A program made the position numbers and the translations under genes. A stretch of DNA of 64,000 nt from positions 310,001 through 374,000 of the forward strand of contig NZ_JABBGE010000003.1 in the NCBI RefSeq assembly GCF_012927245.1, in the 5' to 3' direction. Position 1 is the first letter of the stretch. Each line of letters opens with the position of its first letter. This document shows positions 1 to 5,829 of the stretch, in pieces. The stretch comes from Streptomyces sp. R302 (GTDB lineage: Bacteria; Actinomycetota; Actinomycetes; Streptomycetales; Streptomycetaceae). The notes below the pieces were generated by a model. The model had not been told where the DNA came from. It worked only from the letters and a program-made list of their open reading frames with translations, and searched no databases.

Positions 1-335
1 ATGTTGACGCAGAAGGTGCCGGCGGCGGCTATGCGGGGCCAGGTGGTGGATGTCCTGGCGACCATGAAGGCGACCAGGGGCGGGTCCAGGGAGAGGGAGG
101 CGAAGGACTGGCAGGCGAAGCCCGTCGGGCCGGTCTCGTCCACGGTCGTCACGAGGGTGACGCCGCTCGCGAAGTGGCCGAGCACGCGCCGGAACTCCGC
201 CGGGTCCACCGGCGCCCGCTCGTCCTCCCGTACGGCCCGCAGGGCGGGCCGGGGGAGGGGTTCGACGGCCGTGGGCGCCCCGGCCGCTCTCAGGTGTCGG
301 ACGACGGTGGCCGCCATCCCCGCGTGTCCCATCAT
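1..335 (-). CDS. Flavin reductase-like FMN-binding protein (3' end outside window)
   Basis: The visible first 111 residues contain FRRVLGHFASGVTLVT (48-63) followed by GFACQSFASLSLDPP (72-86) and a run ending in TTWPRIAAAGTFCVN. These are the N-terminal strands and flavin-contacting loop of the HpaC/flavin-reductase-like split-barrel family. Such proteins reduce FMN or FAD with NAD(P)H for a partner monooxygenase. The start is the first of two adjacent ATGs. No strong Shine-Dalgarno is visible and the first 45 residues are unlike the family, so an internal start such as Met7 is possible. A perfect palindrome, CTGACGGAGCGTCAG, ends 15 bp before the ATG and probably controls it. The C-terminus lies beyond base 1. 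The family call is firm; the substrate partner is unknown. Confidence 0.8.
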   Translation of the reverse strand, partial: MMGHAGMAATVVRHLRAAGAPTAVEPLPRPALRAVREDERAPVDPAEFRRVLGHFASGVTLVTTVDETGPTGFACQSFASLSLDPPLVAFMVARTSTTWPRIAAAGTFCVN

Positions 336-349
336 GGGAGGTATTTAAA

Positions 350-364
350 CTGACGGAGCGTCAG
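350..364. promoter_or_regulatory. Operator-like palindrome CTGACGGAGCGTCAG
   Basis: This is a perfect inverted repeat with 6-bp arms around GAG, placed immediately upstream of the flavin reductase start. It belongs to a set of four similar sites in the first 5 kb, the others being at 3496, 3520 and 4856. The size and symmetry resemble TetR-family operators. No regulator gene is visible in the window. Confidence 0.6.
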
Positions 365-386
365 GTGGGAAGGTCGGTGCCGGATG

Positions 387-1178
387 TCATCGGCCCTCGT
401 ACCGCGCCTCCCTCCGCTCCACGAAGCTCGCCACGCCCTCCTGGGCGTCCCTGGTCGTCATGTTCAGTTCCTGGGCCGTCGCCTCCGCCGCGAAGGCGGT
501 GGCGCGGTCGGTGTCCAGGGCGGCGTCGACCAGCTGCTTCGTCAGGGCGAGGGCTCGGGTGGGGCCTTGGGCGAGGCGTTCGGCCCAGGCGCGGGCCGTC
601 TTCGGCAGGTCTTCGGGCGGGACGACGCGGTTCACCAGGCCCATCGCCTGCGCCTCCGCCGCCGGGAGCGCGTCGCCGAAGAACATCAGCTCCTTCGCGC
701 GGCGGGGGCCCACCAGCCGCGGAAGCAGGTAGGCGCCGCCGCCGTCGGGGACCAGGCCGCGGCGGACGAAGACCTCCACGAAGCGGGCGGACTCGGCGGC
801 CAGGACCAGGTCGCAGGCGAAGGCCAGGTGCGCGCCGATGCCCGCCGCCGTGCCGTTCACCGCAGCGATCACCGGCTTCTCGCAGTCCATGACGGCCGCG
901 ATGAAGCGCTGCGCGCCCGCGCGGATCATGCGGGAGACGTCTCCGGCGACCTTGTCCCCGAGGGAGGGCGCGCCCCGCAGGTCCGCGCCCGCGCAGAAGC
1001 CGCGGCCGGTGGCGGTGATCACCACGGCCCTGACGGACGGGTCGGCGGAGGCTTCCGCCAGGAGGGCGATGATGCGTTCCCGCTGGTCCCAGGTCACCGC
1101 GTTCATGGCCTCGGGGCGGTTGAGGGTGATCCAGGAGACGCCGTTCTCGGTGGAGTGGAGTACGTCGGAGGAGGACAC
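387..1178 (-). CDS. Enoyl-CoA hydratase/isomerase family protein (crotonase, PaaG-like)
   Basis: This 263-residue protein has full crotonase length. CAGADL (62-67) and NGTAAGIG (108-115) supply the oxyanion-hole segments that bind an acyl-CoA thioester. Aligned by eye to classical enoyl-CoA hydratase, both catalytic glutamates are missing: the first position is His117 and the second Phe137. An aspartate in VPDGGGAYLLPR (Asp145) sits where PaaG-type isomerases keep theirs. Isomerase or ring-modifying chemistry is therefore more likely than simple hydration. The start is GTG, preceded by AGGAG. The gene lies 48 bp downstream of the acyl-CoA synthetase on the same strand and is probably in its operon. 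The substrate cannot be named. Confidence 0.85.
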   Translation of the reverse strand: MSSSDVLHSTENGVSWITLNRPEAMNAVTWDQRERIIALLAEASADPSVRAVVITATGRGFCAGADLRGAPSLGDKVAGDVSRMIRAGAQRFIAAVMDCEKPVIAAVNGTAAGIGAHLAFACDLVLAAESARFVEVFVRRGLVPDGGGAYLLPRLVGPRRAKELMFFGDALPAAEAQAMGLVNRVVPPEDLPKTARAWAERLAQGPTRALALTKQLVDAALDTDRATAFAAEATAQELNMTTRDAQEGVASFVERREARYEGR

Positions 1179-1185
1179 GCGGGCT

Positions 1186-1237
1186 CCTATCGGCAGATCG
1201 GCGGATCGGCGGATCCATCGGCGGACCTATCGGCAGA
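1186..1237. repeat. 12-bp direct repeat pair with short internal repeats
   Basis: CCTATCGGCAGA occurs at 1186-1197 and 1226-1237, exactly 40 bp apart, with ATCGGCGG copies between. On the minus strand the upstream copy contains the stop codon of the acyl-CoA synthetase. The downstream copy supplies the AGGAG ribosome-binding site of the crotonase gene. It looks like a small tandem duplication at the gene junction. Confidence 0.6.
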
Positions 1238-3449
1238 CCGCCAGCGCGTCCAGGGCCACCGCGCCCTGCCCGCGCGGCAGCACCATCAGCGGGTTGATGT
1301 CGAGTTCGGAGAGGTCGCCGTCGAGTTCGAGGGCCATCCGCTGGACCCGGAGCACGACTTCGACGAGCGCGTCGACGTCGGCCGGCGGTGCGCCGCGTAC
1401 GCCGTCGAGGAGGGCTCGGCCGCGCAGTTCGTCCAGCATCGAGCGGGCCTCCGGCTCGCCGAAGGGCGGGACGCGGACGGCGGTGTCGTTCAGGACCTCC
1501 ACCAGGACGCCGCCGAGGCCGACCGTGACCGTGGGGCCGAAGAGGTCGTCCCGGGTGACGCCGACGACCATCTCGACGCCTGTGCCGACCATCTGGCAGA
1601 CGAGGATGCCGTCGAGGTCGATCTCCTCGTAGCGGGCGATGTCGGTGAGGTCGCGGTACGCGTCGCGGACCTGGCTCGCGGAGGTCAGGCCGACCTTCAC
1701 AAGTCCGAGCTCCGTCTTGTGGGCGAGCCGCGCGCCCGAGGCCTTCATCACCACCGGGTAGCCGACGAGGCCGGCCGCCCGGACGGCCGCCGCCGCGCTC
1801 GTCACCAGCTGCTCGCGCGGGACGCGGATGCCGTACGCGCGCAGCAGCTGCTTGGCGGCGTGCTCGCTGAGCCGCTGCCCCGGCCGCATCAGGGCCTGGG
1901 CCTTGCGGAAGGACGGGGAGGGGGTGCGGGGGGCCTCGTCGAAGGGGGAGCGGTAGCCGGCGGTGAAGCGGTGGTGGTCGAGGTAGGCCTTCACGGCGCC
2001 GATGCAGTTGGCGAAGGTGCGGAAGGTGGCGACGCGGGAGGAGCCGAGGAGGGTGGTCCGGTAGGCGTCCTCGGTGCCGACGGGCGAGCCCCACACCACG
2101 CACACCAGCTTGTCGGTGGCCTCGGCGGCCTCCACCAGGTCCTGTGCGAGCCGGTCGCTCATCGGGGGGAAGGGGCCGGTGATCGGGCAGATCAGCACGC
2201 CCACGGACGGGTCGGCGAGGATCGCGTCGATGATCTTCCGGCCGCGCCAGTCGCCGACGGGGTGGCCGCCGTTGTCGACGGGGTTGGCGACGTGGAGGTA
2301 CTCCGGGATCCACTGGTGCAGTTCGGCCTGCTTGGCGTCGCCCAGGGGCGGGAGGGTCAGGCCCGCCGCCGTCGCGAGGTCGGCGAAGTGGGCGCCCGTA
2401 CCGCCGGAGATCGAGTAGACGACGACGCCCTCGGCGAGCGGCGCGCGGGCGCGGGCGAGGAGGGCCGCGGTGTCCTGGAGCTGGTCGAGGCCGTCGACGC
2501 GGATGACGCCGAACTGCCGCATGGCCGCGTCCACGACCCGGTCCGCGCCGGTCAGCTTCCCGGTGTGGGAGGCGGCGGTGCGGGCGCCGGTCTCGGTCCT
2601 GCCGACCTTCACGGCCACCACGGGCACGCCCTCGCGGGCGGCGCGGTCGGCGGCGAGCAGGAACGACCGCCCGTCCTTGAGCCCTTCCACGTACGCGGCG
2701 ATGGCGCCGACCTCCGGCAGGGAGGCGAAGTACGAGACGAAGTCGGCGGTCTCCAGGTCGGCCTCGTTGCCGGTCGGCGCCCAGTGGGAGAGGCGGACGC
2801 CCAGTTCCTGGAGGGTGAAGACGGGCCGGCCCTGGTGTCCGGACTGGGTGATGAGGGCGACGGCGGGGCCTTCGAGGTCGTCGCGGAAGCGCTCGAAGGC
2901 GTTGAGGTTGGTGTTGGGTCCGAGGAGGCGGATGCCGGTACGGCGCACGGCCTCGGCGAGCCGCTCCTGCGCGGCGGCCCCGGAGGCGCCGGTCTCGGCG
3001 AAGCCGGAGGCGAAGGCGACGGCGAACCGCACCCCGGCCTCGCCGAGCTCCTCGACGACGGGCAGCGGGTCGGCGACGAGGAGGACGGCGAGGTCCACGG
3101 GCTCCGCCAGCTCCTTGACGGAGCGCACGCAGTCGATGCCGAAGACGGCGGTACGGGTCGGGTGCACGGGTACGAGCTCCGCGCCGACCCGCTCGGCCCA
3201 GGCGAGCAGCTGCCGGGTGATGCCGGTGTTGGGCCGCCCTTCGGTGTCGGAGGCGCCGACGACGGCGACGGACCGGGGCCGGAAGAAGCGGTCGAGGTCG
3301 GGGACCCCGGCGTACAGCTCCCGTCCGCTGACGTCCCGGTCGCCGGGCGCGGCGGCGTGCCCGTGGACGGCGGTGCGGGGGGATTCCCCGCAGGCGTCCA
3401 CGCGGGCGCGCAGACCGGTGGTGAAGGTGCCGTGAGTCGATCCAAGCAT
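1227..3449 (-). CDS. Acetate--CoA ligase family protein (NDP-forming acyl-CoA synthetase)
   Basis: The protein has 740 residues. The order is a CoA-binding Rossmann domain (SVAVVGASD, 60-68), succinyl-CoA-ligase-like domains with the phosphorylatable histidine in SHTGKLTG (294-301, His295), and a C-terminal ATP-grasp domain beginning near residue 500 (GYPVVMKASG, then LAHKTELGLV). This is the fused alpha-beta layout of NDP-forming acyl-CoA synthetases, which make acyl-CoA from an acid, CoA and ATP by way of phosphohistidine. The first 50 residues are extra relative to the family, so the true start may be internal. Two operator-like palindromes lie 47-85 bp upstream. It probably heads a two-gene unit with the crotonase. 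The acid substrate is unknown. Confidence 0.85.
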   Translation of the reverse strand: MLGSTHGTFTTGLRARVDACGESPRTAVHGHAAAPGDRDVSGRELYAGVPDLDRFFRPRSVAVVGASDTEGRPNTGITRQLLAWAERVGAELVPVHPTRTAVFGIDCVRSVKELAEPVDLAVLLVADPLPVVEELGEAGVRFAVAFASGFAETGASGAAAQERLAEAVRRTGIRLLGPNTNLNAFERFRDDLEGPAVALITQSGHQGRPVFTLQELGVRLSHWAPTGNEADLETADFVSYFASLPEVGAIAAYVEGLKDGRSFLLAADRAAREGVPVVAVKVGRTETGARTAASHTGKLTGADRVVDAAMRQFGVIRVDGLDQLQDTAALLARARAPLAEGVVVYSISGGTGAHFADLATAAGLTLPPLGDAKQAELHQWIPEYLHVANPVDNGGHPVGDWRGRKIIDAILADPSVGVLICPITGPFPPMSDRLAQDLVEAAEATDKLVCVVWGSPVGTEDAYRTTLLGSSRVATFRTFANCIGAVKAYLDHHRFTAGYRSPFDEAPRTPSPSFRKAQALMRPGQRLSEHAAKQLLRAYGIRVPREQLVTSAAAAVRAAGLVGYPVVMKASGARLAHKTELGLVKVGLTSASQVRDAYRDLTDIARYEEIDLDGILVCQMVGTGVEMVVGVTRDDLFGPTVTVGLGGVLVEVLNDTAVRVPPFGEPEARSMLDELRGRALLDGVRGAPPADVDALVEVVLRVQRMALELDGDLSELDINPLMVLPRGQGAVALDALAVCR

Positions 3450-3495
3450 CGTTGCGCTCCGCCCTTCCGTGCAGGACGCGTCCCGGACAAGTGAC

Positions 3496-3510
3496 CTGAC
3501 GCATAGTCAG
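3496..3510. promoter_or_regulatory. Operator-like palindrome CTGACGCATAGTCAG
   Basis: The arms CTGAC/GTCAG match the sites at 350, 3520 and 4856. It sits 47 bp upstream of the acyl-CoA synthetase start. It pairs with a second site whose centre is 24 bp away, a spacing that would let two dimers bind near the same promoter. Confidence 0.6.
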
Positions 3511-3519
3511 ATTACAGAA

Positions 3520-3534
3520 CTGACGGCTAGTCAG
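3520..3534. promoter_or_regulatory. Operator-like palindrome CTGACGGCTAGTCAG
   Basis: This is the second of the two adjacent copies upstream of the acyl-CoA synthetase, separated from the first by 9 bp. It lies between the 5' end of that gene and the 3' end of the flavin monooxygenase gene, so it can only act on the synthetase promoter. Confidence 0.6.
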
Positions 3535-3592
3535 GAATGGGGCGGTGCGGAGGAAGGGGTGTGGAGCAAGGGTCGTGGAGGGAGAGGGGGGC

Positions 3593-4741
3593 CTACTTCC
3601 GGGCGATGCGGCGCGCGATGCGTTCCGCGTCCCGGGAGAGTTCGCGGAGCATGCCGCTGATCGGGTTGGTGAAGCCGGTGAAGTAGAGGCCGGGGTGGCC
3701 CTCCGGGCTGCGGGGGCCTCGGGCGAGGGGGCGGCCGCGATCGTCGAGGACGCCGCCGAGGTGGCCGACGAGCGGTTCGAGGGCGCGGCGGTAGCCGGTG
3801 GCGGCGACGACCGCGTCCGGGGCGATCCGGGTGCCGTCGGCGAGGACGACCTCGGTGCCCTCCAGGGCCTCGACGGCCGCGACGACCTCGACCTTCCCGG
3901 CGCGCACGGCGTCGATCAGGCCGACGTCCTGGACCGGGATCGCGCCGGCCCGGGCGCGGGTGGCGAGGCCCGTGTCGGGGCGGGGGAGGCCGTGGGCGGT
4001 GAGGTCGGGGACGGCGAGCCGGGCCAGGCCGGCGCCGAGCCGGTCCACCAGGCGGGGCGGGAGGCGGCGGATCAGGATGCCGGTGCGCTGGGCGGGCCAG
4101 CCGGCGGTGGTGCGGCGCACGATGTGCGGGGCGGTGCGGACGGCGAGCCTGACCCGGGCGGCGCCGCCCCCGGCGAGGTCGGCGGCGATCTCGGCGCCGG
4201 TGTTCCCGACGCCGACGACGAGCACGTCCTTGCCCGCGTACGGCTCCGGGGTGCGGTACTCGCGGGCGTGGATCAGCTCGCCCCGGTACGAGTCGAGGCC
4301 CGGCCACGCGGGGACGGACGGGGTGTGGTTGTAGCCGGTGGCGACGACCACGGCCCGGCCGGTGAGCCGCCGCCCGCCGCTCGCGTGCAGCGTCCAGGAC
4401 CCGGTGCCGTCCGCGGCGGGTTCGATCCGGTGCACCTCGACGCCGGTGACGACGTCCAGCTCGTGCTTCTCGGCGTACGCCTCCAGGTAGCGGACGAGGT
4501 CGGCGCGGGCGACCCAGCGGCCGTACGCGCGGGGTATCCGCAGCCCGGGCAGGCCGGAGAGGCGGCGGGTGGTGTGCAGCCGCAGCCGGTCGTAGTGGCC
4601 GCGCCAGGAGGTGCCGACGGACCCGGACTTCTCCAGGACCACGGCGCGGACGCCGCGGGCGCGCAGGGTGGCGGCGACCGCGAGCCCGCCGGGGCCGGCG
4701 CCGATGACGTACACCGGTTCTTGGGGGGTGGTGGTGACCAT
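3593..4741 (-). CDS. Flavin-containing monooxygenase-type FAD/NAD(P)-binding protein
   Basis: The chosen ATG gives 382 residues. The FAD dinucleotide fold is at VIGAGPGGLA (12-21) and a second NADPH fold is at VLVVGVGNTGAEIA. Between them lies YRGELIHAREY, which fits the FxGxxxHxxxY signature of flavin monooxygenases with Tyr for Phe. Such enzymes oxygenate small nucleophilic or ketone substrates; CzcO/trimethylamine-type oxidoreductases are close relatives. An upstream in-frame GTG at 4768 would add nine residues, but it lies inside a 12-bp palindrome and lacks a ribosome-binding site. The gene is divergent from the DoxX gene, with an operator-like site between them. The substrate is unknown. 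Confidence 0.85.
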   Translation of the reverse strand: MVTTTPQEPVYVIGAGPGGLAVAATLRARGVRAVVLEKSGSVGTSWRGHYDRLRLHTTRRLSGLPGLRIPRAYGRWVARADLVRYLEAYAEKHELDVVTGVEVHRIEPAADGTGSWTLHASGGRRLTGRAVVVATGYNHTPSVPAWPGLDSYRGELIHAREYRTPEPYAGKDVLVVGVGNTGAEIAADLAGGGAARVRLAVRTAPHIVRRTTAGWPAQRTGILIRRLPPRLVDRLGAGLARLAVPDLTAHGLPRPDTGLATRARAGAIPVQDVGLIDAVRAGKVEVVAAVEALEGTEVVLADGTRIAPDAVVAATGYRRALEPLVGHLGGVLDDRGRPLARGPRSPEGHPGLYFTGFTNPISGMLRELSRDAERIARRIARK

Positions 4742-4758
4742 GAATGCTGAGCGTAATG

Positions 4759-4770
4759 ACGTGTACACGT
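4759..4770. promoter_or_regulatory. 12-bp perfect palindrome ACGTGTACACGT
   Basis: This self-complementary sequence lies 18 bp upstream of the monooxygenase ATG, within the divergent promoter region. Its position fits an operator, and it differs from the CTGAC/GTCAG sites nearby. The function is inferred only from symmetry and position. Confidence 0.35.
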
Positions 4771-4855
4771 AGTGGGTCTCGGTCGAGAAGGGATTTCGGT
4801 TGCGAATCGGTCACGCGCGCAGCCCCCTTGCGGAGGGCGGGGGTGCTGCGCTGAA

Positions 4856-4870
4856 CTGACGTACCGTCAG
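4856..4870. promoter_or_regulatory. Operator-like palindrome CTGACGTACCGTCAG
   Basis: This perfect inverted repeat with 6-bp arms around TAC is the fourth copy of the set. It lies in the divergent region between the flavin monooxygenase and the DoxX/DUF35 pair, directly against a heptanucleotide tandem array. Confidence 0.6.
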
Positions 4871-4926
4871 ATCCCGGATCCCGGATCCCGGATCCCGGAT
4901 CCCGGATCCCGGATCCCGGATCCCGG
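4871..4926. repeat. Heptanucleotide tandem array, 8 x ATCCCGG
   Basis: Eight perfect copies of ATCCCGG run from the edge of the operator-like palindrome to 31 bp before the DoxX start codon. A partial ninth copy follows. Each junction creates a GGATCC site. A change in copy number would alter the promoter or leader length of the downstream pair without touching the coding sequence. Confidence 0.9.
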
Positions 4927-4956
4927 ATCTCAGGGCCCCGCCGAGGAGGACCACCC

Positions 4957-5409
4957 ATGCAGACCGTCTGGCTCACCGGCGCCGAATGGCTCGCCGTCCT
5001 CCGTATAGGCCTCGGCCTGTGGTGGCTGGAGAGCTGGCGCCACAAGGACAGGAAGGGCTGGTTCGAGCGCGGCACCGGCATCGCCTGGGCGGCGGACGTG
5101 GCGTCCAAGCACCGATGGGCACCGGTGCGGAAGGGCTTCGACGCGATCGTCGCCCCGCGCCCCCGCCTCATGGCGTACGTCGTCGTCTACGCCGAGCTGG
5201 CCCTCGGCCTGGGCCTGATATCCGGCTTCCTCACCCCGGTGGCCCTGGCCGCCGGCCTCCTCCTCAACCTCCTCTACCTCGTCCTCATGATCCACGACTG
5301 GGCCGAGCAGGGGCAGAACGCGATGATGGCGCTGATCTCCCTCGTGGCCCTCTTCGCCATGTCCTGGCAGACCTGGTCCCTCGACGCCGCGATCGGACTC
5401 TTCTCATGA
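4957..5409 (+). CDS. DoxX family membrane protein
   Basis: This 150-residue protein has four hydrophobic segments: near 12-24, around 72-88, 90-110 and 122-140. It has the early RIGLGLWWLESW stretch and the AELALGLGLISGF helix typical of DoxX/DoxD small membrane proteins. These are linked to redox or quinone-associated functions that are poorly defined. AGGAGG lies 7 bp before the ATG. Its stop overlaps the next start as ATGA, so the two are translationally coupled. Control by the operator-like site at 4856 is inferred. Confidence 0.8.
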   Translation: MQTVWLTGAEWLAVLRIGLGLWWLESWRHKDRKGWFERGTGIAWAADVASKHRWAPVRKGFDAIVAPRPRLMAYVVVYAELALGLGLISGFLTPVALAAGLLLNLLYLVLMIHDWAEQGQNAMMALISLVALFAMSWQTWSLDAAIGLFS

Positions 5410-5807
5410 CGGCCACCCCCGACGTCGACGCCTTCACCCGCGCCTACTGGGACGCCGCCGCCGAGGGCCGCCTCCTGATCCGCCACTGCCGGACCTGCGA
5501 CCGCCCCCACCACTACCCCCGCGAGTTCTGCCCGCACTGCTGGAGCGAGGACGTCGACTGGGTCCCCGCGAGCGGCCGCGCCACGCTCTACACGTGGTCC
5601 GTCGTCCACCGCAACGACCTCCCGCCCTTCGGCGCCCGCGTCCCCTACGTGGCGGCCGTCGTCGACCTGGCGGAGGGCCCGCGCATGATGACGGAGGTCG
5701 TGGACGTCCCGGAGCCCGAACTCCACGTGGGCATGGCCCTGACGGTCGCCTTCCGGGCGGGCGAGGGCGGAGTGGCCGTACCGGTCTTCACCGCGGGCCG
5801 CTCCTAG
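5406..5807 (+). CDS. Zn-ribbon OB-fold protein (DUF35, acyl-CoA-associated)
   Basis: This 133-residue protein has a rubredoxin-like zinc ribbon formed by Cys28, Cys31, Cys42 and Cys45 (HCRTCDRPHHYPREFCPHC). An OB-fold follows, with GRATLYTWSVVHR and PYVAAVVDLAEGPRMM. DUF35 proteins bind acyl-CoA and work with thiolase-like or MaoC-like partners, for example in actinobacterial steroid side-chain degradation. No thiolase is in the window, so the partner is presumably elsewhere. The ATG overlaps the DoxX stop, which fixes the start. Confidence 0.85.
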   Translation: MTATPDVDAFTRAYWDAAAEGRLLIRHCRTCDRPHHYPREFCPHCWSEDVDWVPASGRATLYTWSVVHRNDLPPFGARVPYVAAVVDLAEGPRMMTEVVDVPEPELHVGMALTVAFRAGEGGVAVPVFTAGRS

Positions 5808-5829
5808 AGGGTGAGAGACCCGGCGCCGC

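Noticed and set aside
1..348. A 115-codon plus-strand frame at the left edge
   Set aside because: It encodes an Arg/Ser-rich sequence without domain, whereas the minus strand gives a clear flavin-reductase-like protein.
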